64,000 nt of DNA from Caenorhabditis elegans. Lineage: Eukaryota > Nematoda > Chromadorea > Rhabditida > Rhabditidae. Each line of letters starts with the position of its first letter. The stretch's first letter is position 1. Location of the stretch: positions 4,588,001 to 4,652,000 of the forward strand of contig NC_003279.8 of NCBI RefSeq assembly GCF_000002985.6. Reading direction: 5' to 3'. The position numbers and the translations under genes were made by a program. The notes under the pieces were generated by a model that made no database searches, was not told where the DNA came from, and saw only the letters and a list, made by a program, of their open reading frames with translations. Shown here piece by piece: positions 48,400-59,423 of this stretch.

Positions 48400-49534
48400 A
48401 AATAATGAAACATGAAAAATAATGATGAAAGGGCACTTTGTATATTGTATTTATCTTGACGTACACAACCACGCACTAGAAGTATACAGTCAGAAAAACG
48501 GACACTCTTATCATTTGTTATCACTAAAAAATCGTATCAATTTTTTGAGAATACAACAACGTTTCGTGGTCAATATCAAACTATGTGATCACACCATCAC
48601 AGAAGAAGGACAAAATATGAAAATGTTTAGAAAAAAGAAAGAAATTTTGGCAATTTTCAGTTCTTTTCTTGAAAAAAATTATTAACTTTTGATAAGACAC
48701 CGATGGTTTTAGCAAAAGCGTTATTACCTAATCGCCAGCAATTGTTAATTTAAAAATACGGTGCCGGGTCTCGAAGCGACTGAAACTTCACAGCTACAGT
48801 ACTCGCATGTTCAACAACTGCATAGTTTTTGCAATTAAGTGAAGCTGGTGGGTACTGTAGCTGCAAGGTTTCGATCGTGCCAAGACCAGGTGTCGTGTTG
48901 TTGCGTCGAAACTCGCAAAATTCTGCAATTGAGTAATAGGAAAAAGTTCGTTTTTTTTTTTGGGCAAAGAAGGATTTTTTTTTGGTTTTTCGATCTTAAA
49001 AACTCTTTAAAAAATTTCAATTTTTGGTCGGAAGGAAGAAAAATTAGATTTTTAAAAATATTTTTTAGTTTTAATAGTTTTTTGGTGAAACTCTTGATCG
49101 GGAGCCCTAAAAACAACAATTTTTGATATAAATAATGGAAAAATGGAGGAAGTTGAAATTTTCTCATTGAATGAGCTCCGTATCTTATTAAAAACGGATA
49201 AAGGCCACAATTTTTAGACTTTCTCAATTTTGTTGGAAATAGAAATTTGACTACAAAACTATAAAAACTCCAAGTTTCACCCACCAATAATAAAATTGAT
49301 TTAAAGCCTAAAAATAAAAAAACAGATTGAAATTAAAAAAAAAAAGACAAACAAACAAAGGAAGAAAAACATCAAAGATAAGATAATGGGAATGTGAACC
49401 CAAAAGAAGAAAGAAAAAATGTTGACGAAAAAAGAAAATCCAAAAACCATTTTATAGACTTTTTAAAAAAGCAAAACCTGAATTTCAATAAAACCGGAAA
49501 GAAACTTAGACACGTAGAGAACTTAGAGAAATCA
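48400..49534. other. spacer between acbp-1 and the aminotransferase
   Basis: 1.1 kb without a supported gene. A plus-strand frame of 87 codons at 48422-48685 has no acceptor, domain or codon bias and is rejected. A repeat copy lies at about 48760-48895. The segment 49310-49440 is A-rich (aaagaaggaagaaaaaa). Confidence 0.45.
48760..48895. repeat. palindromic repeat copy, short subfamily
   Basis: The left arm is aatacggtgccgggtctcgaagcgactgaaacttcacagctacagtactcgca. The right arm is gggtactgtagctgcaaggtttcgatcgtgccaagaccaggtgtcgtg. It is a shorter variant of the family with terminal tcgaagcgac. Confidence 0.65.
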
Positions 49535-52500
49535 TTACTTGGTGACGTCATGGAGAGCTTTAGCCAAATATGCAACATTTCCAGTATTAATACCAGAAAT
49601 AGAAATACGTCCATCATTTGTCAAGTACACTGAGTGCTCTTTGATGAGCTTTTGAACTTGTTTCTCATTGATTCCAGTGAAACAAAACATTCCAATTTGA
49701 TTGGTAATATGATCCCAGTTGAGAGTAGATCCTTCAGCTTTCAGGCCGTCTTTTAGAGCCGTACGCATTGATTTGATACGGTCAGCCATTAGTTTCACAT
49801 CTTCCAGCCTGAAATAATCATTTTTATAGATTTCGTTTTTCCAATATTTCAAAAATAAAAAAGATCCATTTTTTTGAAAAATAGCTAATTTGCCCATTAT
49901 TTAAATATTTTTAAAAGCAAATTTTCGGCAACTACAGTACTCTTTAAAGGCACACACTCTTTGGAATTTTAGAAAATCAGTCGCTTAGAAACCGGTTTTT
50001 CGCAAATCTCATTTTTTTTGGTCCAAAATTATTTTTTTCAGTTTCTGATCTTTAAATTTCTGACTTCACAAACTCAGAAACTCCTACCAAGATTTCTTCA
50101 ACTCTGGATTACTCAAAATCCGTGAAGCAATTCTTGCTCCATGAAGTGGTGGCATTGAGATCATTGGACGAATGATAATTCTCATTTGAGATCCAACACG
50201 AATCGCTTCTTCAGCAGAATCACAAACAATCGAAAATGCACCAACACGTTCTCCGTACAATCCCATATTTTTTGCAAATGATTGAGCAACGAGAACATTG
50301 TGTCCTTGTTCTATGAAATGACGAAGAGCAAATGCGTCATCGTCAACGTCTCCTGATGCAAATCCTTGATAAGCCATATCGAAGAATGGAAGAATTTTTC
50401 GTTCTTTCAGCACTTGGCTCAGCTTTTTCCATTGCTCCTTCTGAAAATTCAATGAGTTTTGAAAAGTTTTATTGAGTCTTCAATTTAAAAACTATTATTT
50501 TTGTTTTAAGTTAGTTATCTTCACAATATCTACAGTGCAAAATAAAATATTAGGTGAGATTACGGTATCTCGTCACAAAATAAGTTTTTTAGCACTCGAA
50601 ATTTCGCGCTAAAAATACGGTACTTGGTCTTGACACGAAATTTTTTTTTGTTAAATGCGAAAAGGTATGCGTCTTTGGATAGTACTGTAATTTTAAACTT
50701 TCGTTCGCATTTTAATGAATTTTTAATACTTTTTCTGAAGATTTGTTAAGCATTTAGTGCTTCTATTTTTTGTTCGCTTTTTTCAATAAATACATTTTTT
50801 TTAATGGCAAAAAAGAAAAATATTTGAAAATTCCAAAGCGACTAAAGTTTGAGATTACAGTACTCTTTAAAAGCGCACATCTTTTCGCATGTAACAAAAC
50901 GAATCTCGTGGCGAGACCGGGTACCGTATTTTTGGCCCGAAATAATAACAAAACAAAACATCACAACAAAGCAACATACAGTAGGATCAACACCAGTTGG
51001 GTTATGTGCACAAGCATGCAAAAGTATAACAGATCCTTCTGGCATCTTTGAAATATCTTCGAGAGCTCCTTCAACATCAAATCCAAGAGTTTCTTGATTG
51101 TAGTAACGGTATGGTTGAATCGAAAGACCAGAATTTCTGAATAGAGGAGGTGAGGGTGAGAAGTGGACAACAAGCAACAGAAACAGAAATTAACAGGGGA
51201 AAAAATACAACAAGTGCATGGAAATTTTGATTTTTTGCTTTACGGAAAATCAAAAAATCGAAAAGTATGGTTCTTCGATTTTCTCTTCAAAAAAACCCGA
51301 TTTTTTTCCTCGATAAGAGTGTAGCTTCTTTGGAAAATCTAAAAACAAAAAAAAACATTTTTTTCGAAAACTATTTAGCTACAAGTTTTTAAAATTAAAA
51401 GCTGCAAATTCTTGTTAATTTTCAATTTTTTTTCGATTTTTTGTTTTCCCGAAAATCGAAAAATTTTCGTTTTTCGACTTTTCGATTAAAAAAAATAGAT
51501 TTAAATTTTTAAAAAATATGATTTCCGAAAAATAAAAATAAAATTTTAAAAAATTTACCTAAAAACTGGCAAATGATTAGCCCAAGTTGGTGTTGGATAA
51601 AACAAAGTCTTGGATGGAATAAACTTTTCCACAAATTGTCCTCCAATTCTCAAAGCACCAGTTCCGGATATCGATTGAGTTGTGAAGACTCTTCCATCGC
51701 GAATCACTTCGGAATTGTCGCCGAAAGCGAGTTTCGCAGCCAATGGCGCAAATTCTGGAACTCCAGTGATTGTTGAGTACTCTTTGTCCATTTTAGCATC
51801 TATAATTTGCTGCTCAGCTTCGCGGACCGCTCGGAGCACGAATGGTTTTCCCTGAAAATAGAAAATTACAATAATTTGAATATTAAATCGAGGGTGAGAC
51901 GGCAATCAAAAATTTTTGGACATCGACATGAATCGAGTTCAAAAATTTTGAAAAAAAAAACTCAAAAAATTTTGCAAAAAACTAATTTTCACTGTAGTAA
52001 GTGTTTTTGGTGAAGAAATATAATTTTTCCAACTTATTTTCATCAGGGCTGTGACACTTTTGGTATTTTATTTGGTTTATTTGGTTAATCGACGAAAAAT
52101 TGATTTTTTGGTGTTTTAGAACTAAAAAACCAAAAATTGTTCACTTTTTAACGGTTTAAAAAAAATTAATTCAAGCATCATTTTTTTTTGGGTTTTCGCA
52201 AATTTTAATTTTTTTTTCTTGGTCCCAGACCCTAATTCTCATGATGAAAATTGGATTTTTGGCAGAATTTTCCAAAATTCCGCAACCGACACTTTCGACA
52301 ATTGCCGAGTTTTAAAATTTTCGACAATTAGCCATTATTGCCGCGGCCATTTTTTTGGGTTTTTTGTTAGAATATTAACGAAAATCGTATTTTAACACCA
52401 AAAAATTCAAAAAACTAACTTTTTTCACTTTAACCACTTTTTTTTTGTGAAAAATAGAAAAATGTGGGTTTTTTTAGGTCTTTAATAATTTTTTCGAATA

Positions 52501-52872
52501 CTATTCATATTTAATAAATATTTTTCTTTTTAATGCTTTTTTGGTTTTATCACCGGTTTCAATTAATTTTTGGTCCGAAATTACAATTTATTTAATTATT
52601 TAATTGCAGCCCTGAAATTCCGGCCACTCGTTTCAAAACTTTTTTTTTTTTAATTCTAGAATAAAAAATTCTGAGCATTTCCCCCTTACCTGATCATCAC
52701 GATATGCTCCAACTCCTAAATTAATCTTATTCGGATTCGTATCCTTCTTGAATGCTTCAGTAACTCCTAGAATTGGATCAGCAGGCGCTAGCGGCACATT
52801 TCTGAACCACGGGAGCACTGGTTGAGCAGTTACAGTAGTCGTTGACATGAACCTTCTGAAGAATGCCAGCAT
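49535..52872 (-). CDS. aspartate aminotransferase, mitochondrial (GOT2) type
   Basis: Five exons, 52690-52872, 51559-51851, 50980-51136, 50088-50440 and 49535-49808, give 419 residues. The N-terminus ([12 protein letters not shown]) is basic, lacks acids and looks like a mitochondrial targeting peptide; [20 protein letters not shown] then matches mature mitochondrial enzymes. Active-site features are present: NLGVGAYRD, the SGTGALR loop, [26 protein letters not shown], the PLP-binding lysine in [15 protein letters not shown], and the [12 protein letters not shown] end. The enzyme interconverts aspartate plus 2-oxoglutarate with oxaloacetate plus glutamate and serves the malate-aspartate shuttle. 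A worm got-series name is likely, but I am not certain which. Long introns hold palindromic repeats. The upstream neighbour ends 535 bp away on the same strand. Confidence 0.93.
49925..50005 (+). repeat. palindromic repeat fragment in an aminotransferase intron
   Basis: It reads ggcaactacagtactctttaaaggcacacactctttgg...cagtcgcttagaaaccgg. Only the right arm remains. Confidence 0.6.
50612..50935. repeat. palindromic repeat copy in an aminotransferase intron
   Basis: The left arm is aaatacggtacttggtcttgacacgaaatt...ggtatgcgtctttggatagtactgtaattttaaac. The right arm is gattacagtactctttaaaagcgcacatc...aatctcgtggcgagaccgggtaccgtatttt. Both arms are complete. Confidence 0.82.
51852..52689. other. 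aminotransferase intron 1, AT-rich
   Basis: 838 bp. Only T/A homopolymer runs and small aattgccgag/attgccgcgg words (about 52296-52350) are seen. No nested gene is supported. Confidence 0.5.
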
Positions 52873-53406
52873 TTTCTGTGTGCTGACAATTTTAATTTAA
52901 AATCAATAGAAAATGGAAACAAAATGATAGATATTAGAATATGAAGCTGCCACGGAGCTTACAAGGAAGTCGTGAAAAAAATCAGAAAAAATAAATAAAA
53001 TTCAAAAATCGAGGATTTCATTGAAAAATAAGAAAAGTTTGAACACAAAATCAAGAAAAATCAAGAAAAAATATATATACAATAAAAACACAACCTTCGG
53101 TTAAAAACTATTATTACATTAGAACATGATTCGATATTGACCTTTGCATTTTTTTAAGGTTACAGGCGGAATAATGGGTTTTTTTGTAAAATTTGACAGA
53201 ATATAGTCTGAAGACACAGAATATAACGGTAAAAAATTTATAGAATTTTCCTAAATTTATTATGATTTTTTTTCAATTTTTCCAAAAAATTTTTGGATTT
53301 TTTTAAAACAGTTATAATTGTAATTGTTAGACTTTTCCTGTCATTTTAGAGCGAAAAAATCCGAATTTCCGAAGCAAAATGACTGTTCGATCAATATCGA
53401 AGCTGT
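52873..53406. other. spacer between zinc-finger gene and aminotransferase
   Basis: 534 bp, AT-rich. It should hold the 3' UTR of the zinc-finger gene and the outron of the aminotransferase (acceptor-like cacacag three bases before its ATG). The spacing would permit an operon but is at the long end; I see no clear U-rich element. Confidence 0.4.
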
Positions 53407-55252
53407 TTAGGCAGTGGAATTAGCTGTGGAACAATACTCACAACCACAAAAATCAATTTCCGATGGATCAAATCGACGACTGGGGAGCTGACAATGATGA
53501 CAGCGATACGAATTGGAGTTATTCTCTCTGGAACAACGATCACAAATCCATGGACCCGTACTGTTCTCCTGACTGATTGAACGAGGTGGTGGCGGTCCTG
53601 AAACAGGAATTGGAAATTTAGGTCGATTGCTAGACAATGGTATTTCGGAGATTTTACAAAAAGATTGGCAGCAGGCGACAATTTTTTTTGGAAATTCTAA
53701 AAATGGCCTATCACGTTTTTCATTGAAAATTGGTGTGAAAATATAGAAAATCACTTAATTTATCAGAAAATAATAATCTTTTCAACTGAAATATTGGAGA
53801 AAGTGCTCGGGATTGGCAACTTTCAGGTAGTTTTTGAGCACTTTCTCCAATATTTCAGTTGAAAAGATTTTTATTTTCTGGTAAATCAAGTGATTTTTTA
53901 TATTTTGAGACTATTTTTCAATGAAAAATGTTGAAAGAACATGGTGCAAAAGAACATAGGTCATTTCGTAGAATTCCCAAAAAATAATGAGCTTTCATCC
54001 ATGATTAGCACTCACTTGGAGGTGGAACTCCTTTTGCACTTTTTGCTCTCAACCTTTTTAATTTTTCTTCCAATTTTCGAACAGTTCTCTCCAATTCTTC
54101 TTCATTCGTCGCGGCATCGTTAACCAGTGTATGTGGATATTTTGCATCAAACCATTTTTTGAGCTCAGTGACGTCATTTGTGATTAGATTTAGTGATGTC
54201 ACCTCGTTGATTACCCGTTGTTTTCCTTGCTCCAGTTTAGCCGATTGAGCTGAAAAAAATAAATTGAGAACAGATTTGTCGTTTTTTTAGTTTTCGGCTT
54301 TGCTCCCAAAAAATACCCAAACACACGGACGAAATGAATTACGAAACATTTTATACACTATTTTTTTTTCGATTTTTTCTCATAAAACTTGATGGAAGAA
54401 TCTACGAAAAAAAACTATATTCGTGTCGAGACCAGGTCCTGAGAATCATTTTTATATTTCTACCTTTCCGGAGCTCAATAATTTCATGTTGATCTGGTAT
54501 CAAATAGTCTCTTTCATCGTGATTATCATCGTGATGAACGGCTAAATGATCGAATCCACTACCAGCCGTCTCATTTCCAGATCCAGTATCAAGGCTTAGA
54601 GGAGCAAATGATGGAGTTTGTGAAGCTGAAGATGATGAGGCAGTAGATGATGGATACGGAGGTAGAGCTGCTGCATTTAGAGCCCAACCATATGGTGGAT
54701 CTGCAAAAATTATATTATTTATATACAATAAAAGAGGATAATCGTTTGTTTATGGTTGAAAAGAAGAAGAAGACAAGTTTATCTAGATTATCCTTTGTTG
54801 TTTTTTATATTATTTAGAGAAACGGGAAATTCAAAAGAGCAGTTGACAGTATATTCAGTCATCTGCATTTTTTCTGATAGACTCTAAATAATTTACAAAA
54901 TAGCTGTTAGAAAGTGAATTTGTATTTATAAAAAGGTTGCTGGATCTTCGAAAATGCTTGAATTTGATTTTTGTAAGCTTTCCGAAGGGATTCGGTTTTT
55001 TATGAAAAAAAATCAATTCTCACTTGGTATTTGCTGCTGATGTTGTGGATATGAGAACTGTGGAAACCCGGTTCCAAATCCAGGATGAACCGGAGGATAC
55101 GGAGGATTCAGAAGCACTGGTTGATGAGGCATTTGTGGATCGGTAGTACTACTTGAACTAGTACTTTGAGCAGAATTGGTCTGTTGAGCAGAAGGAACAA
55201 AGGTCGATTGAGGCTTCTCACTGTGGAAAATTCGTTTACTTATCCGTTCGAC
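53407..55252 (-). CDS. RanBP2-type zinc-finger protein, 5' end uncertain
   Basis: Four exons join in frame: 55024-55252, 54464-54700, 54016-54249 and 53407-53597. The C-terminus holds a RanBP2-type zinc finger (GPWICDRCSRENNSNSYRCHHC: CxxC-x10-CxxC) and then further Cys residues (CGCEYC). Before it lies a coiled-coil-like helix (NEEELERTVRKLEEKLKRLRAK). The N-terminal half is low-complexity and rich in Pro, Ser, Gln, Tyr and Gly (PPYPPVHPGFGTGFPQFSYP, PPYGWALNAAALPPYP), with a lone Gly-Trp. In other proteins this finger binds ubiquitin or single-stranded RNA. The first coding exon is not settled: an acceptor precedes 55252 with no ATG nearby, and a candidate starter exon ends QKR near 55432. 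From recalled gene order this might be the GW182-like ain-2, but I did not verify that and leave the symbol blank. Confidence 0.75.
53718..53930. repeat. long near-perfect hairpin in the zinc-finger gene intron
   Basis: The left arm (about 53718-53806) includes tttatcagaaaataataatc, ttttcaactgaaatattgga and gaaagtgctc. The right arm (about 53842-53930) is its complement: gagcactttctccaatatttcagttgaaaagatttttattttctgg, then ttttcaatgaaaaat. Pairing covers about 85 bases with few mismatches around a loop of about 35 bases. It is either a young MITE or a foldback source of small RNA. Confidence 0.85.
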
Positions 55253-55526
55253 CTGGAATTAACAATTTTCGAACTAATTCGAAAGTTATTCCGAGAAATT
55301 TAGTGGAAAAATCAAAAATGAATCAATACTTCCAAGAAAAAAGGTGAAAAGTGTGTGTGTTGGGAAGAACAATGATTAAATGTATCGAGAATGAGTGATA
55401 ATGGAGGGCTTGCCCTCCCGAGAGGGTGCGAGTCGACCCGTTTTTGATAATGATACGTTCGAATGTCCATTATTTTACTTTTTTCTTTATTGATTGATTT
55501 GACATTTCTTGGAGCCAATCTTGTAT

Positions 55527-55922
55527 CAGAAGCAGGGGTGCGCGGAAATTGCCGGCCGGAAATGCTACAAAATGAAACGGTTGGGCATGTTCCCCCGATA
55601 TGTTTCATTAAACTTTAATGATAAAATATAGAAAAATATTCGCTTTATTCGAAAATAACTGTTGCTTTAGTAGAAAAAATTGGAAAAATCTTGAAAAATA
55701 ATCTGAATGTTGAAAATTGCCGAAAACTTTACGGCAATTTCCGCCAGAAATTTTTAAAATTCGGACAATTTTTTGAACACTTTATCGGTTGTTCCAAGTC
55801 AAATAAAGTAAATACATATTCTTCTACATGGTAACATCACACTTTAATAAAAAATATCGGGGGAACATGTCCAACCGTCTCATTTTCTAGAATAACTGGT
55901 CGGCAATTGCCGCGCACCCCTG
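55527..55922. repeat. palindromic element of about 400 bp
   Basis: The left arm starts caggggtgcgcggaaattgccggcc and passes aaatgaaacggttgggcatgttcccccgatatg. The right arm is the complement: atatcgggggaacatgtccaaccgtctcatttt, then cggcaattgccgcgcacccctg. The arms are about 73 bp and enclose about 250 bp of AT-rich filler with its own cggcaattt words. It is a MITE-like element upstream of the zinc-finger gene, possibly inside its promoter or first intron. Confidence 0.85.
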
Positions 55923-55929
55923 GTCAGAG

Positions 55930-56676
55930 GTCTCAAGATTTTTTGGTATTTTTCCAAAAATTTCCAACCTTTTTATACAACTTGCTCAAATCCGTCATCT
56001 TGCTTAAATCCTTGCCTCGACAACTCGAAAGTGACGATTTCTTCTGTGTTGCCATCAAGTTTGCACCCCCTGAAATGACTTATCTTATCTTTTTTCGATG
56101 ATGTAAAAACAACGGAGCTGATAAGTTGACAACGAAGGAATATAATAATGAGAATTTTTTTTTATTTGCTTTAAAATATATTATACTTTTTTGCTACTTA
56201 GTAATAAAAAATCTTGGTTTTTCCTTTAAAGAAGTTGTTCAATTGTAATATATTGGCTTTAAAAAACAAATATGAAATGCTCAAATTTCGAAAAATTATT
56301 GTTTTGATTGATAATTTCTGCAGAATACATGCAAAAAGACAAGTAAAAACGAACATTTCCCCAGTGCAAACATAAGAAATGACGCCCGATTGCGTCCCAC
56401 CCTCCACTTTTCCAACTATTTCGCATATTCCCTTCTGCGCCTGGGCCCACAGCTGAATTGATCGTGTGTGTTGGGTGCGAGTGAGAGAGTGTATACATCT
56501 CTTTTTCTCTGTTTTCTCCTTTTTTTGTATCTCCTGAATGTGTTTTAATATACTTTTGAAATAAATCACTTTGTATAAATATATGTTTTTTTTGTTCGAA
56601 ACCGCAGCTAAAAAATTAAACAATATTATTTAAATCGATAATTTCAGTAAAAACGGAGAACGACGTTAAACCATGA
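55930..56676. promoter_or_regulatory. spacer between zinc-finger gene and LysM gene
   Basis: The two genes diverge, so this region should hold both promoters. A less AT-rich block at 56360-56500 has candidate elements: gacgcccgattgcgtcccaccctcc, gcgcctgggcccacagctg and ggtgcgagtgagagagtg. A ttttcag at about 56645 could be an acceptor for the LysM transcript. Confidence 0.5.
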
Positions 56677-57625
56677 ATGATGACGATCCAACCACCGTCG
56701 TCGTCATCAGCAACAGAGTTTTGTCAGCCAGACGAAAGCACATTCCTTGTTGGTTTTAATAGGGTATGTAGATTTTTTCCGGAAAATCAAAAAAAAAAAA
56801 CAAAAAATCCAAAATTTATCGTTTTTCGATTTTCTAAAGTTTCGCAAAAAATCTTACAGGACAGAAAATAGACCGTAATGAAGGAATATAACTGTACAAA
56901 AATTTACAAAAATGTTCTAACTTTTTAAAATGGATTTTCCTATTTTCCAAAAAAAAAAGACTAATTATTTATTAATTCCCTCTCGAAATTCAATGGTTTT
57001 ATTGATTTTCTCTTTAAAATTTTGATTTCTTCCGGGTTATCGAGTTTTCGTTTTTGCATTAGTTTTTTTGCAAAATTGAAAAATTCATTAAAAATAATTT
57101 TACAGTTATATTCGATCATTTTCTATAACTTAAAGCAAAATCCTTAATCGGTCCTCACAGCACATTTAAAATGTGATTCTACAGGTTCGAAGATACGGCA
57201 CAACCCAAAGTCAATCTTCACCAGTTACACCATGTTCATATACAATTTACCAAGTTCAAACCGATGATACACTTGAAAGAATAGCATTAAAGCATAATTG
57301 TTCGGTTGGTTCCATTTGTTTCTCCTTATCTGTTGTTCATGTACGATTTCAGGTTTCATCTCTCGTTCGTGCAAACAAGCTTTGGTCTCCCAGCGCCTTG
57401 TTCATGAAGCAATTCATTAGAATACCCATTTTCAATTCACAACAACCTAATCTCAAACCATCTTTGCAAGAAACTCAATGCAAAATTGTGCCTGCCACTA
57501 CTGAACGGGTCGACAGTAGCCGAGAAGAAAAATCTATGAAAGATATTTTACAGCGCATAGATCGGAACATCAAATCGTTTCGGAAATGTGATAACCCTAG
57601 CAGCTCAGCTTATGATCATATTTAA
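56677..57625 (+). CDS. LysM domain protein, LYSMD1/2-like
   Basis: Three exons, 56677-56763, 57185-57304 and 57353-57625, give 159 residues. A Ser/Pro-rich start leads to VRRYGTTQ, which resembles the RSYGST word before the LysM of vertebrate LYSMD1/2. The LysM domain is at about 48-93: YTIYQVQTDDTLERIALKHNCS, then VSSLVRANKLWSPSALFMKQFIRIPI. LysM modules bind N-acetylglucosamine polymers in secreted proteins; this protein has no signal peptide and is probably intracellular, so its role is unknown. The intron 57305-57352 is 48 nt and in frame, so retention would insert 16 residues in the domain. ATG choice: the ATG at 56672 is out of frame and stops early. AATAAA lies at 57637-57642. Confidence 0.82.
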
Positions 57626-57736
57626 ATTATTTTTGAAATAAATCTGTTGTCAAAGTAAATCGTTCTGGAAATTTAAACAATGCGTTCAACAAATTAAATC
57701 GGTTATTAACAAAAAAGTTTATCAACAACAGAATAC

Positions 57737-58957
57737 TTATTTCTTCACGTTGGCCTTTGAAGCCTTGCGGAGGATAGAAGCATATGGGTTCAACTTGTAC
57801 AAGAGGGTTCTCTTCTTGAGTGGGTTGCGGTGGACCTTTGGAAGCACTGGGTTCTTCTTTGGAGCTCTGATAGCCTTAACGACCTCTTCGGAACGGATGA
57901 TGCGGGAGAAGTCGGAGTTGGCCATGATTGGGAGTGGGACAGACCATCCCTTCTTGAGTTGAGAAGAGTTGGCAACGGTGGTTCCGTAGATGGTATCAAG
58001 CTTCTTGAAGGCAGACTCGGTCCAGATGATAAGACGTCCGAGATGTCCTCCTGGGGCGAGCTTGAGAAGGTTGAGTCTCTCAACATTCATGACATCGACT
58101 CCTGGGATGTTGCGGAAGGCACGAGCGCACTCAGCATCTTGTCCGTAGATAACAACTGGTCCGAGCTTCTGCTTGTGTTGACGGTTGCGGAGCTTTCCCT
58201 TTCCGGCGCGGTTTCTCTTCGAGTTGTAAACCTTAAAACTGTTACGTTAAAAACAAATTTAATTTTTTTAAATGGTATACCTTCTCGATATCAGCCCACA
58301 AGTGGGAGCGACGGAGGAAGACGACGGCCTCCTTGGTCTTGCGGAAGCTTTCGACCTTGTCGGAAACAACAAGTGGGACCTCAGCGACCTAAAAAATAGT
58401 ACTGTAAATAGGAACAAAACTTTTAAAAAAGTTTACTTACTTGATCGATGACGTGTCCACGAGCTTGGAGAAGAGCTGGGATTCCGGAGGCAGCAATAGC
58501 TGAGGAAACAGCGTATCTCTTCTGGGCAATGTTGACGTTGCGGTGCCAGCGGCGGAACACCTTGAGTGGGGCGAACATGTGTCCTCCACGGCACATATTT
58601 CCGAAAGCTCCCTGTCCGGAACGGTGGGTACCTCCTCCGCGAACACGTGGAATACGGGCAACGGCACGTCCAGTTCCCCAGGACTCAGCAGAGTGTTGCT
58701 TTCCTGAAATAAATAGTAATTGAGGAACACAGAAGTTAGTTTGAAATTAAAATAATCAATAACCGAATCTAATTATGTCACTTACCGGCCTTGGTGTTAA
58801 CGGCATGGGCCTGTCTTCTGTTTCTGCGGACCTGATCGGCGATGAAGCTCACCAAGTCTGGGCGGATTGGAGTACGGAAAACGGCTGGGAGCCGGATTTG
58901 AGATTGAGTGGCCTCGTACTTTTCATCGTACACAGTCACGAGCGGTCTGGCCGCCAT
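57737..58957 (-). CDS. rpl-4: 60S ribosomal protein L4 (uL4)
   Basis: Four exons, 58786-58957, 58441-58703, 58281-58388 and 57737-58231, give 345 residues. The start matches the family ([16 protein letters not shown]), with an acceptor (ttgcag) seven bases before the ATG. The uL4 signature loop near the peptide exit tunnel is present ([36 protein letters not shown]). It continues with [22 protein letters not shown] and ends in a basic tail ([21 protein letters not shown]), as in other animals. Introns are short (about 49-82 bp), typical of highly expressed worm genes. The frames on the opposite strand are shadows of strong codon bias. It converges with the LysM gene, about 110 bp between stops. 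Confidence 0.97.
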
Positions 58958-59423
58958 TATTACCTGCAATCAACAGAAATAGTAAAAAATAGATTAATTT
59001 TAAAAGAAAATGATTCAAAAAATGCGAGAAGAGTAAAGAAAAAATGATGATATTTTAGGCAATATTCAGATTTTTCGACCGAAACAGGCTTAGGATATTC
59101 AAAACCTTATTTTAATACATTCCAAATGTGAAAATATCACCGAAAATCTTTTTTATATTGAAAAAACGAAAAAAGTTCCTAAAAAATTTCAGAAAACAGG
59201 GAAATCGTGTTTAAAGGGAGGCAAAAATTAGGGTATTGGCTGAGTATCCAACGTCGGGGTCTCGCCGCGATGAGACGAAATGTCGGCAGGCAACTTGTGT
59301 CAATTTACGAGGGCGCGGTATCCGCTGATTTCAAACCCGATCCTTCCATTTTCTTGCTTAAAAACGTTTTCAAATAGTTTAATTGTGTTTTTACTTGTTT
59401 CAATACATAAGTGTTTGGGATAG

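Noticed and set aside
48422..48685. Plus-strand 87-codon frame upstream of acbp-1
   Set aside because: It runs antisense to the acbp-1 5' flank and lacks an acceptor, codon bias and a family signature.
57790..58399. Long frames on the strand opposite or out of frame with rpl-4
   Set aside because: Strong codon bias of a ribosomal protein gene opens the other frames; they have no start or splice context.
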